Source: Clostridia bacterium
GTDB lineage: Bacteria; Bacillota; Clostridia; Christensenellales; Aristaeellaceae
Length of the DNA stretch: 64,000 nucleotides
Assembly: GCA_017522345.1 (NCBI GenBank)
Contig: JAFWZN010000086.1
Span: forward strand, 20,228 to 84,227
Reading direction: 5' to 3'
Positions within the stretch are counted from its first letter, which is position 1, and each line of letters begins with the position of its first letter. Shown piece by piece: positions 42,344 to 50,683 of the stretch. The notes beneath the pieces were generated by a model. The model was not told the origin of the DNA, ran no database searches, and saw only the letters and a program-made list of their open reading frames with translations. Both the position numbers and the translations under genes were made by a program.

Positions 42344-43816
42344 ATGGCAGAGTTTACCAGTACAAGAAACAAAAATTTGACGGCCAGCGCATATGAGGCG
42401 GTTTTCAGCGGCCTTGCGCCGGACGGCGGCCTGTATGTGCCTGAGAATATTCCTGAATTAAAGATCGAAGATGTATTAAATGACACATACAGCGAAATGG
42501 CGAAAAAAGTATTGAAGGGCATGCTTCCCTCTTTTACGGAAGAAGAAATCTCTGAAAGCGCAGACGAGGCGTATCTATATCATTTTGATACGAAGGATGT
42601 TGCGCCGCTTGTAAAGACCGGGGACGCCTATACGCTGGAGCTTTTCCATGGCGAAACCTGCGCGTTTAAGGATGTTGCGCTCTCGATTCTTCCGCGCCTT
42701 ATGGTAAGAGCGAGAAAAGCGCTTGGGAAAAATGAAAAAATCCTGATTCTCACGGCGACCTCCGGCGACACGGGTTCAGCAGCTATGAACGGCTTTCGCG
42801 ATGTGGAAGGAACGGGCATTATCACGTTTTTTCCCGACGGCGGCGTAAGCGATATTCAGAAAGCGCAGATGACCAAGATGCAGGGAAAGAATCTTTCGGC
42901 ATGCGCGGTCAAGGGAAATTTCGACGATTGTCAAACAATGGTCAAGAACATGTTTTCCAATCTCACGCCTCCGCAAGGCATTCAGCTGTCCAGTGCGAAT
43001 TCCATAAACATTGCGCGTCTCGTGCCGCAGATTACCTATTATTTCTGGGCGTATGCGCGTCTTGTAAAGGAATATGGCCTTGAAATCGGAAAAAAAGTGG
43101 ACTTTGTTGTTCCCACCGGCAACTTTGGCGACATCCTGGCGGGCTTCTATGCAAAAATGATGGGACTTTCGGTCGGAAAGCTCATTTGCGCCTCAAACGC
43201 CAATAATGTGCTGACTGATTTTATCAAAAGCGGCGTATACAATAAGAAAAGGGAATTTAAAAAGACCATTTCTCCGTCCATGGACATACTGATTTCATCC
43301 AACCTTGAGCGAATCTTATTTCTTTCCGAAGGAAAAGACGATAAAAGGGTTTCTAAATACATGAAATCGCTTAAGGAAACGGGCGAATATCGGATTTCGG
43401 ATAAAGCGCTTTCGTTTATTCAGGAGCATTTTGTTGGATATTCATTTTCGGATGAAGATTCGAAAAAAGAAATCAAAAAAGTGTTTAACGAAAATAATTA
43501 TCTTATCGATCCGCATACCGCCGTCGCATTCTGTGCGATGGAAGTATACAAAAAGGAAAACCCGGAAGCAACGCTTGTCGTGCTTTCGACGGCCAGTCCA
43601 TACAAGTTCTCGGACAGCGTGATGGACGCGCTTGGAATCGAAAAGCCGAAGGACGCGTTTGAGCGCATCTGCGTCCTGGAAAAAGAGACAAAAACCGTTT
43701 CTCCCGCGCCGATTGGAAAGCTCAGAGACGGCGAAGCGATTCATAAAGACGTGATCGAAGTGAAAGACGGATTTGAATATGTTATCGGAAAGGCGGAAAA
43801 AGTATGCAGAGCGTAA
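42344..43816 (+). CDS. thrC: Threonine synthase
   Basis: A 490-residue PLP enzyme that makes threonine from O-phosphohomoserine. FTSTRNKNLTASAYEAVFSGLAPDGG (quoted in parts: FTSTRN, GLAPDGGLYVP) marks the long type 1 threonine synthase. LFHGETCAFKDVALS holds the PLP Lys, and ATSGDTGSAA and VPTGNFGDILAG bind phosphate. The ATG at 42344 has GGAGG five bases upstream; the longer frame would start inside the promoter. It overlaps thrB by 13 bases. Confidence 0.96.
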   Translation: MAEFTSTRNKNLTASAYEAVFSGLAPDGGLYVPENIPELKIEDVLNDTYSEMAKKVLKGMLPSFTEEEISESADEAYLYHFDTKDVAPLVKTGDAYTLELFHGETCAFKDVALSILPRLMVRARKALGKNEKILILTATSGDTGSAAMNGFRDVEGTGIITFFPDGGVSDIQKAQMTKMQGKNLSACAVKGNFDDCQTMVKNMFSNLTPPQGIQLSSANSINIARLVPQITYYFWAYARLVKEYGLEIGKKVDFVVPTGNFGDILAGFYAKMMGLSVGKLICASNANNVLTDFIKSGVYNKKREFKKTISPSMDILISSNLERILFLSEGKDDKRVSKYMKSLKETGEYRISDKALSFIQEHFVGYSFSDEDSKKEIKKVFNENNYLIDPHTAVAFCAMEVYKKENPEATLVVLSTASPYKFSDSVMDALGIEKPKDAFERICVLEKETKTVSPAPIGKLRDGEAIHKDVIEVKDGFEYVIGKAEKVCRA

Positions 43817-44694
43817 AAGTTAGAGTGCCGGCGACCAGCGCCAATTTAGGCCCGGGATTTGACAGCCTCGGGATCGCCCTTTCGCTGTATGCCGATTTTG
43901 AATTTGAAATACTGGAGGACGGCCTTGTAATCGAAGGCTGCCCAGAGGAATACAGAACCGAAAATAACCTTGTTTATACCGCTTTTCGCGGGCTCTACTG
44001 GCGGCTTGGAAAGCGCGCGCCGGGCGTGAAAATTAAGATTCATTCGGAAATTCCTCCGACACGCGGGTTAGGTTCCTCCTCTGCGATGCTCACAGGCGGG
44101 GTTCTGGCGGCGAATCATTTCCTGGGAAATCCCTATTCGCGCGCGCAGCTTCTTCAGATTCTCACGGAGTTTGAAGGGCACCCGGACAACGTATCGCCCT
44201 GTCTTTACGGCGGACTTACCGCCACTGCCGTTCAAGGGGAAAAGCCGTATATGGCCTCCTTCCCGGTCAATGACAGGGTAAAATTCTGTGCGATGATCCC
44301 CTCTTTTGAGCTTTCGACTTCGGCTTCCCGAATGGCGATTCCAACGGTCGTCAATCATAAAGACGCCGTTTATAACGTATCGCGCATTGCGCTTCTTTTA
44401 AAGGCATTTGAGGACGCAAACGCCGAGCTCTTTTCCGTTGCGCTGAACGACCGCCTGCACCAGCCGTATCGCGAGCATCTGATTGACGACTATAAAACCG
44501 TGCGCTTAAATGCGCTCGGATGCGGCGCGTGCGGCCTGTATCTGTCCGGCGCAGGCCCTACCGTTATCGCCGTGTATTTTGACGATGAAGTACCCGGTCG
44601 GATTCAGAAGCTTTTAAGCGGAATCAGAAACGAATGGATCGTGAAGGAGCTTCAGGTGGACAAGACTGGCGCGCAAATTGTCGAGGAGGCGTGA
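43804..44694 (+). CDS. thrB: Homoserine kinase
   Basis: A 296-residue GHMP kinase that phosphorylates homoserine. VPATSANLGPGFDSLGIAL is the N-terminal signature, PPTRGLGSSSAM the ATP loop and LYLSGAGPTVIAVY the C-terminal glycine-rich motif. It overlaps thrC by 13 bases and is followed by the ACT protein after one base. Confidence 0.96.
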   Translation: MQSVKVRVPATSANLGPGFDSLGIALSLYADFEFEILEDGLVIEGCPEEYRTENNLVYTAFRGLYWRLGKRAPGVKIKIHSEIPPTRGLGSSSAMLTGGVLAANHFLGNPYSRAQLLQILTEFEGHPDNVSPCLYGGLTATAVQGEKPYMASFPVNDRVKFCAMIPSFELSTSASRMAIPTVVNHKDAVYNVSRIALLLKAFEDANAELFSVALNDRLHQPYREHLIDDYKTVRLNALGCGACGLYLSGAGPTVIAVYFDDEVPGRIQKLLSGIRNEWIVKELQVDKTGAQIVEEA

Positions 44695-44695
44695 T

Positions 44696-45136
44696 ATGGT
44701 GAAAAACGCATACTATATCGTCGATAAAAGCATCCTCCCGGATTATTTTGAAAAAGTGATAGAAACAAAGAAAATTCTGTCAGCCGGAACAGTCAAGGAA
44801 GTCAGCGCGGCTGTCAAAATGACCGGCATATCGAGAAGCACCTATTACAAATACAAGGATTTCATTTTCGAAAAGGAAGAGACGCTTTCTGAAAGAAAAG
44901 CTGTGTTTCTTATGCTTTTGAATCACGAAAAGGGCGTGCTGTCGAAGGTTCTTACCGCTATGAGTGAAAGCGGCGCAAACATTATTGCCATTACGCAAAG
45001 CCCGCCCATTGCTTCCCGCGCATCGGTTACGCTTACGTGCGATATTTCAAGACTAACGCTGGATGTACCAAAGCTTTTAAACGGCATTCTTGAAATCGCA
45101 GGCGTTGAACAGGCGACACTGATTTCCATGGAATAA
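44696..45136 (+). CDS. ACT domain-containing protein (PheB / UPF0735 type)
   Basis: A 146-residue protein. Residues 20-60 form a helix-turn-helix-like segment (TVKEVSAAVKMTGISRSTYY) and residues 70-146 an ACT domain (LLNHEKGVLSKVLTAMSESG). ACT domains bind amino acids, so it may sense threonine or an aromatic acid and modulate the neighbouring pathway. It follows thrB by one base after GAGGAGG. Because hom lacks its own ACT domain, this protein is a candidate separate regulator, but that is inference. Confidence 0.88.
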   Translation: MVKNAYYIVDKSILPDYFEKVIETKKILSAGTVKEVSAAVKMTGISRSTYYKYKDFIFEKEETLSERKAVFLMLLNHEKGVLSKVLTAMSESGANIIAITQSPPIASRASVTLTCDISRLTLDVPKLLNGILEIAGVEQATLISME

Positions 45137-45152
45137 AAAAGGACTTAAATAG

Positions 45153-45205
45153 AAAAAATCGGGCATGATAACATCAGGAGTTGATGTGCGTGCCTGATTT
45201 TTTTT
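45153..45205 (+). terminator. Terminator-like nested hairpin overlapping the gerAA start
   Basis: AAAAAATCGGGCATG (45153-45167) pairs with CGTGCCTGATTTTTT (45189-45203), 15 pairs counting two G-U. Inside it ACATCA (45171-45176) pairs with TGATGT (45182-45187), and GGAG lies in the apical loop. T8 runs from 45198. It would end the thrC-thrB-ACT transcript, yet the GTG start of gerAA (45190) lies in its 3' arm. Confidence 0.75.
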
Positions 45206-46692
45206 ATTCAGAAAGCGAAGTTCTTCGCCTTACGCCGCGCAAAACGCTTGAAGAAAACAAAGCGTGTCTGAGCGCGATTTTTCATTTACCGGATAATATG
45301 GATGTGATTGTGAAAAAGTTCGATTCGTTCGGATTCAGCGCAATGATCGTCTATATAGAAGGGCTTGTAGATACTGAGAAGCTGTCAGAATGCGTAATGA
45401 AGCCCTTGATCGATGCGAAGGAAGAAAAGAATGTTTTGCCAAAGGATCGGATTTCGTTTATCAAAACAGATGTGCTTTATGCAACACAGGTGAGTGAAGC
45501 GGAAACTTTTTTAGACATTTCCCGGGAAATATTATCGGGAATCTGCGTGTTGTTTATAGACGAATGCGAGCAGGCGTTGTTTATCGATCTAAGAAAAATG
45601 CCGCACCGTCCTGTCAATCGGACGAATAATGAATCCGTCGTTTTAGGTTCTCAGGAAGGGTTTGTGGAAAATTTAAGGATGAATATATCCCTGATCAGAA
45701 AAAATCTAAGAACGACGCAGCTGGTGACGGAAATCATCGACGTTGGAAGCGAAAACAAAACGAAGGCTGCGATCATGTATGTAAAGAACGTGACGGACGA
45801 ACATATTGTGGATGAGGCAAGGCGAAGACTTAAGTCCATTTCCGCTAAGACGCTCATAGGAACGGGTCAGATTCAGCAGCTGATTGAGGATCATCCGCTG
45901 TCTTTGTTTCCCCAGATTCTTCAGACCGAACGGCCCGATCGCGCGGCAGCCGGGCTTTCCGAAGGGCAGTTTGCAATTTTGACGGACAACTCCCCCTATG
46001 CGCTTTTAGGGCCCTCAACGATTTTCCATTTTCTGCATGCCTCGGACGACAGCTTTATGCGCTGGCAGTACGGAACGTTTGTGAGATTCATTCGGATTAT
46101 GGGCATTTTATTTTCACTGCTTCTTCCCGGTATGTATATCGCCCTAACCCAGTTTCATTCGCATCTTCTGCCGATGAATCTTTTGTCTTCAATCGCCGAA
46201 GCGAGAGCCAACGTACCTTTCTCCATTCTGGGCGAAATTTTGTTTATGGAGTTTGCATTTCACTTGATCAACGAAGCCGGCACGCGGATTCCTTCTCAGA
46301 TCGGATCGGCTTTGGGAATTGTGGGCGCGCTGATCTTAGGACAGGCAGCGGTCACGGCGAATATCGCTAGTCCCATCCTGATCATCATTGTCGCCATCAC
46401 CGGGCTTGGAAATTTTGTGATTCCGAGTTATGCGCTTTCAATCGGGCTTCAGATTTACAGGCTCATTATTTTGTTTGCAGGCGCAATGTTCGGGCTTTAC
46501 GGAATTGTTCTGGCGCTTTTCCTCATAACGGTCTCCGTTTGCTCCATGCGTTCCTTCGGCGCGCCCTATGTCTCCCCGCTCGCACCGAAGCGATCCGGAA
46601 AGGGTGACGTTATTCTGAGGATGCCTTTCGGCTTTAAAAGGGCAAAAGCGTTTTTTGAGAAGAAGGTCGGTGAAGAAAAGACAGATGCATAA
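45190..46692 (+). CDS. gerAA: Spore germination receptor subunit A (GerAA family)
   Basis: A 500-residue germinant receptor protein. The first 270 residues form the soluble N-terminal domain, and several helices follow (FIRIMGILFSLLLPGMYIAL and later segments). NRTNNESVVLGSQEGFVENL and RPDRAAAGLSEGQFAILTDN are family signatures. The GTG at 45190 is preferred because AGGAG lies nine bases upstream; an ATG at 45184 would be only three bases away. It is the first gene of a gerAA-AB-AC operon, which in Bacillus is sigma-G dependent. No convincing sigma-G promoter was found. Confidence 0.95.
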   Translation: MPDFFYSESEVLRLTPRKTLEENKACLSAIFHLPDNMDVIVKKFDSFGFSAMIVYIEGLVDTEKLSECVMKPLIDAKEEKNVLPKDRISFIKTDVLYATQVSEAETFLDISREILSGICVLFIDECEQALFIDLRKMPHRPVNRTNNESVVLGSQEGFVENLRMNISLIRKNLRTTQLVTEIIDVGSENKTKAAIMYVKNVTDEHIVDEARRRLKSISAKTLIGTGQIQQLIEDHPLSLFPQILQTERPDRAAAGLSEGQFAILTDNSPYALLGPSTIFHFLHASDDSFMRWQYGTFVRFIRIMGILFSLLLPGMYIALTQFHSHLLPMNLLSSIAEARANVPFSILGEILFMEFAFHLINEAGTRIPSQIGSALGIVGALILGQAAVTANIASPILIIIVAITGLGNFVIPSYALSIGLQIYRLIILFAGAMFGLYGIVLALFLITVSVCSMRSFGAPYVSPLAPKRSGKGDVILRMPFGFKRAKAFFEKKVGEEKTDA

Positions 46693-47812
46693 TATAAAAA
46701 TGGGCGTTCGATGGGCGCTTACGAAGAATCAGAATACAGAAGAAAATGAGGAAATTACACATTTTCCGATGTGCGCGCTGACGCTGGTTGCGGTGATTAC
46801 CAGAATTTTTTATCTGATTGTAATTGATACGCCTGAAACGGAGAACAGCGGCTGGCTTTCGGTTTTGTTTGGCGCGGCGCTTTCCCTGCCTGCGGTGATT
46901 TCCGCCTATTTCCTTATGAAGAAGAATGACTCATCGCTTGAAACGGGCGCATGCAAAGCGATAGGAAAGGCTGGATTTCGGTTTCTTTGCCTCGTTATAT
47001 CGCTTGCCTTAACGTATGAAACCAGCGCGCTTTTTACCATACTCACATCCTCCGGCGCATATGCGACGCTTTACAATACGCATAAGCTTTTGTTGCTTGT
47101 GCCAACGTCTCTTGCTGTGATTTACGCTTGCACAAAAGGCGGAAACGGTATTGGCGGCGCGGCTGAAGTGTGGATACGGATTTATATCATTCTGTATGCA
47201 GTCATTCTCTTTTTGGAATATAACACGATGAACGCTTCAAACATATTTCCGATTTTCGGACCCGGAGCAAGGAGCCTTTTAAAAAGCGCTGTGAGCGTTA
47301 TGATGTATTATTGCCTGATTCCGGTCAGCTTTCTTATAGAAAGCGGTTATTCGGTCAAGGGGCGCGGCATTCATAAAAGGATCAAGCCTGAAAGTATTCT
47401 GCTTGTTTTTCTTTTGTGCGTTTTGATAACTACGGCGCTTCTCGTTATTCATTCCATGATGTATCCTTCGCTCACCTTGACCTCCATAAAACGCTCTGCC
47501 GGGATGGACTTGATGCTTTCAAACGGCAGAAGCAACCGAACCGTGCAGCTGCCGATTCTGATTATATGGTTTTCATCCCTTGCGCTCAGCAGCGGCTATA
47601 TGCTTTTCTGCGCGGGACGGCTTATGAACAAGGCGCTTTCAGAGAGCGGTCGGAAATGCATGTTTTTGCTTGGAATGGTTTCCATGGTCATCGCGCTTTT
47701 CAGACTTTCCGGGCAGGAACGCGCGGTGCGGTTTTCCGCATGCTTCGGACCGTTTTTATCAAGTGCATTTTTCTTGCTCGCATTCTTTTATATTGTTCGA
47801 AAAAAGGGGTGA
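46685..47812 (+). CDS. gerAB: Spore germination receptor subunit B (GerAB, APC-type transporter fold)
   Basis: A 375-residue protein with about ten hydrophobic helices, of the spore germination branch of the amino acid/polyamine/organocation superfamily. In known receptors this subunit binds the germinant. The ATG at 46685 overlaps the gerAA stop by eight bases. An unusually polar 20-residue N-terminus (TKNQNTEENEEITHF) precedes the first helix. The germinant cannot be told from sequence. Confidence 0.93.
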   Translation: MHNIKMGVRWALTKNQNTEENEEITHFPMCALTLVAVITRIFYLIVIDTPETENSGWLSVLFGAALSLPAVISAYFLMKKNDSSLETGACKAIGKAGFRFLCLVISLALTYETSALFTILTSSGAYATLYNTHKLLLLVPTSLAVIYACTKGGNGIGGAAEVWIRIYIILYAVILFLEYNTMNASNIFPIFGPGARSLLKSAVSVMMYYCLIPVSFLIESGYSVKGRGIHKRIKPESILLVFLLCVLITTALLVIHSMMYPSLTLTSIKRSAGMDLMLSNGRSNRTVQLPILIIWFSSLALSSGYMLFCAGRLMNKALSESGRKCMFLLGMVSMVIALFRLSGQERAVRFSACFGPFLSSAFFLLAFFYIVRKKG

Positions 47813-47819
47813 ATGAAAA

Positions 47820-48920
47820 TTGAAAAGGCTTTTTTGTCTTGTTCTGCCCCTTTTTCTGCTTTCCGGATGCGCCCAGTCTTACCGAATCGAAAATCAGGCG
47901 CACGCAATCAGCATGGGCATTGATTGGCATAACGGAAGCATGATCGTCAGCGTGCAGGCGCCGAATCTGGGCGCGCCTGCCGGGAAAAAGGGCGAATCGG
48001 AAAGCTCAAGCTATCAGATTTACTCTGCGCGCGCAGAGAATTTCGAAACCGCCTATAACATTCTTCAATCGACGCTTCCCCAGCAATTAAACCTCACGCA
48101 CCTTAAAACAATCGTTTTTTCAGAGGAATTTGCCAGAAGCGATCAATTTATCAGAACCATTGAAACGTTCATGGACGTATTTTTAGTGACCGGCAGCGCA
48201 AGCGTTATTGTGACGGAGAAGACGGCGCAAACCCTGATAGAAAATCAAAAGCCGCATATCGGCATACGGCTTTCCATCACAATTCCCTCCATGCTTTCCT
48301 ATCACGCGGATAACGGATATATTCCGATTACCACGCTTTCAGCGCTTTATACCGGGCTGAAAGGGCGTTATTCTACGGTATTGTGTCCGCTTGCGGATAC
48401 GGCGACAGACAGCGATATCAAGAACGATCCGTTTATGCCGGGATCTATTCCGCGGGAAGGCGACAACAAAAACGAATACATGGGCGCTTGCGTATTTGAC
48501 CGGGAGAAAATGGTTGGAATATTGAACGGGTATGAAATGCAGCTTTGCTATTTTCTGATGGGCGAATCAAACCGCATCGCCGATTTTGCATCTCCTTTTG
48601 CAATGCGCGTATCGACAAGGAAAAAGCGTGATGTGAAGATGGAAATCACGCAGGATCAAGTGAACATACGGATAACTTTATATCTCGACATCGCTACGCT
48701 TGAGGATGGTGCGGATTTGAGTGCGATTGAAAAAAGACTCGTCATTGATTTTGAAAAGGTGATGGATAAATGCAAGGATATGAGCGTCGAGCCGTTCGGG
48801 TTTGCCCGATGCGCCGCCAGACAGTTTAAGGATAACAGAGCCTTTGAGGATTTTGACTGGCTCCAAAAGTTTAAGGAAGCAAATGTTGAAATCAGGCTGC
48901 GCGTAAACGGAGAAAGCTAA
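47820..48920 (+). CDS. gerAC: Spore germination receptor lipoprotein subunit C (GerAC)
   Basis: A 366-residue lipoprotein. KRLFCLVLPLFLLSGC is a signal peptide with lipobox LSGC at residues 14-17. The body has the GerAC pattern (HAISMGIDW, QQLNLTHLKTIVFSEEFA and DVFLVTGSASVIV). The TTG at 47820 is the only in-frame start that gives the signal peptide, with AGGGG ten bases upstream. It follows gerAB by seven bases and completes the receptor operon. Confidence 0.94.
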   Translation: MKRLFCLVLPLFLLSGCAQSYRIENQAHAISMGIDWHNGSMIVSVQAPNLGAPAGKKGESESSSYQIYSARAENFETAYNILQSTLPQQLNLTHLKTIVFSEEFARSDQFIRTIETFMDVFLVTGSASVIVTEKTAQTLIENQKPHIGIRLSITIPSMLSYHADNGYIPITTLSALYTGLKGRYSTVLCPLADTATDSDIKNDPFMPGSIPREGDNKNEYMGACVFDREKMVGILNGYEMQLCYFLMGESNRIADFASPFAMRVSTRKKRDVKMEITQDQVNIRITLYLDIATLEDGADLSAIEKRLVIDFEKVMDKCKDMSVEPFGFARCAARQFKDNRAFEDFDWLQKFKEANVEIRLRVNGES

Positions 48921-48928
48921 CTTCACAC

Positions 48929-48957
48929 TTGACAATTTTGGGGATTAGGAGTACTTT
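48929..48957 (+). promoter_or_regulatory. Sigma-A-like promoter of the lipid kinase gene
   Basis: Perfect TTGACA (48929-48934), 17 bases, TACTTT (48952-48957). The -10 is weaker. About 55 bases lie before the start codon. Confidence 0.5.
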
Positions 48958-49012
48958 ATAGAAGGAAAACAAAACCAAATACGTTATTTCGATAGAACTG
49001 AGAGCGATACGA

Positions 49013-49879
49013 ATGATTACAGTACTTTTAAATCCGATTTCCGGCGGCGGAAAAGCAGAAAAAGCGCTTCCTGCGATTGAAGCGCTTTTAAAAGAGGAAA
49101 AGTATCAATATATCGTCCGAAGGACGCAGATGCCCGGAGAAGCGACTGCGATTGCCGAAGAAGCCGTGAATGGCAAACATGAAGCGATTATTGTGGCGGG
49201 CGGAGACGGAACGATGAGCGAGGTTTTGACCGGCGTTAAGGGATCAGACGTCGCAGTCATTTTCGCGCCGTGCGGAACGGGCAACGATTTTGTCAGGTGT
49301 ATGAACATTCCCGCCGAGCCTGTCAGCGCCATAAAAAAGCAGCTCTCTTCCCCGCTTCGTAGGCTTGATTATGCAACCGTGAACGGCAAAGCGTTTTTAA
49401 ACGTGTGCGGATCAGGCTTTGATGTAGAGGTTTTAAAGCACCTTGGAACATATCGGGCGAAAATGTCCGGCATGAAGGCGTATTTGTTTGCGCTCAAAGA
49501 CGCGATGAAATACTATAAACCGCTCAGATGCCTGATTTCCGTAGACGACGGCCCTTTTGAGGAGAAAAGCCTTTGCATCTTTTCCGTTGGAAACGGACGA
49601 TATATCGGCGGCGGTATGAAAGCGGTGCCGGACGCGATTCCGTATGACGGCAAGCTCAATCTTGTCATGGTGAATTCCATTAAAAAATGGATGATCCCGT
49701 TTTTACTGCCCCTGTTCATTACGGGACTGCATACAAAGATTTGGATTACCTCCACCTGCGCCTGCAGGCGCGTGCGCGTACGGGTTAAAGACATGACCAT
49801 GCAATTGGATGGAGAGCTTCATCAAATGAACGACGCCGACATCGCTATTGTCGAAAGCGGCGTCGGCGCAAGATATTAA
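49013..49879 (+). CDS. Diacylglycerol kinase/YegS-type lipid kinase
   Basis: A 288-residue cytoplasmic-face enzyme of the DAGK catalytic family. NPISGGGKAEK is the phosphate loop, VAGGDGTMSEVL the catalytic GGDGT motif, and PCGTGNDFVR the conserved GTGND. It probably phosphorylates diacylglycerol or a related lipid to recycle membrane lipids. Its stop overlaps that of the opposite gene cwlD by three to four bases, with no terminator between them. Confidence 0.9.
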   Translation: MITVLLNPISGGGKAEKALPAIEALLKEEKYQYIVRRTQMPGEATAIAEEAVNGKHEAIIVAGGDGTMSEVLTGVKGSDVAVIFAPCGTGNDFVRCMNIPAEPVSAIKKQLSSPLRRLDYATVNGKAFLNVCGSGFDVEVLKHLGTYRAKMSGMKAYLFALKDAMKYYKPLRCLISVDDGPFEEKSLCIFSVGNGRYIGGGMKAVPDAIPYDGKLNLVMVNSIKKWMIPFLLPLFITGLHTKIWITSTCACRRVRVRVKDMTMQLDGELHQMNDADIAIVESGVGARY

Positions 49880-50622
49880 TTGGTTTTCACGTTTAGATAT
49901 TCTAAAATGCCGTTGACGGCGCCGATAACCAGCTTTTCCTGGTATTCGGCGCTGTGCAATTTTTCATCCTCCTCAGGGTTTGTCATATAGCCCATTTCAA
50001 CGAGAACCGAGGGAACCTCAGACCAGTTGAGCCCCGTATAAGTATCGCGCTTGAAAACGCCGGCCTTTTTTGCGCCGGTAGCCTGAGACATGTGCTTGAG
50101 AAGCGCCTCGGCAAGCGCGGTATTCTTATCTACCAGATCGCCCGAAGCGCGGATATACATGCCCATGCCGTGAACGCTTGAATCTGTTGAGCCGTTTAAA
50201 TGCATTCGAAGCACAAGATCCGCGCCCCACTCATTCATCATAAGCGCGCGTTCCATGTTGGAAATGTCCACATCGTGGGTTTCGCGCGTCATGAGCACTT
50301 CTGCGCCAAGCTCTGTGAGCAGATCGCGAAGCTTTAAGGAAATTTCGAGCACGGTTTTGTATTCGGGAATTCCAGTGCTGATTCCGCGCGTGCCGGAGGC
50401 TACCTTGGCTTTTCTTTCATTAGAGCCCGGCATTACGACTTCAAGCTCGCTGTTGCCTTTCTCCTGATGCCCCGGATCAATTCCGATCTTATAGCCCTTT
50501 AAGGGAAAGGCGTTTTTACCGACGAGGTTTGAGAAAATCACAACGCTCCCCCTTTCCGAAAAGCAGGAAAAATTTGATAAAAGCAGCATAAAAGATAGAA
50601 ATGCAATAAAAACCCGTTTCAT
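49876..50622 (-). CDS. cwlD: N-acetylmuramoyl-L-alanine amidase, CwlD-like
   Basis: A 248-residue zinc amidase of family Amidase_3. A signal segment (residues 3-18, VFIAFLSFMLLLSNF) is followed by IGIDPGHQE (zinc His), a Glu ligand near the next strand, LRMHLNGS (second His) and SVLVEMGYMTNPEED (catalytic Glu). CwlD makes muramic-delta-lactam in spore cortex, and the position beside the germination operon supports that role. The ATG at 50622 has AAGGAG eight bases upstream. That site lies in the loop of a hairpin (50608-50664). The exact paralogue is inferred. Confidence 0.85.
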   Translation of the reverse strand: MKRVFIAFLSFMLLLSNFSCFSERGSVVIFSNLVGKNAFPLKGYKIGIDPGHQEKGNSELEVVMPGSNERKAKVASGTRGISTGIPEYKTVLEISLKLRDLLTELGAEVLMTRETHDVDISNMERALMMNEWGADLVLRMHLNGSTDSSVHGMGMYIRASGDLVDKNTALAEALLKHMSQATGAKKAGVFKRDTYTGLNWSEVPSVLVEMGYMTNPEEDEKLHSAEYQEKLVIGAVNGILEYLNVKTN

Positions 50623-50664
50623 GTCCATCAACTCCTTATACGTTTGACGGACAGAAACGGGTTT
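50608..50664 (-). terminator. Terminator-like hairpin overlapping the cwlD start
   Basis: On the minus strand AAACCCGTTTC (50664-50654) pairs with GAAACGGGTTT (50620-50610). The stem continues after a one-base bulge with TGTCC/GGACA, one G-U pair and TCAA/TTGA. The 12-base apical loop contains AAGGAG. The cwlD ATG (50622) lies at the bulge. TTTTT follows at 50612-50608. It begins 20 bases past the tetR stop codon. Confidence 0.75.
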
Positions 50665-50683
50665 GTGTTCCAGATATTTGAAA

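Noticed and set aside
45164..45170. CATGATA before gerAA as a sigma-G -10 box
   Set aside because: It fits CATnnTA, but no -35 element lies at the required 17-18 base distance; the nearest AAATA is only 12 bases away.
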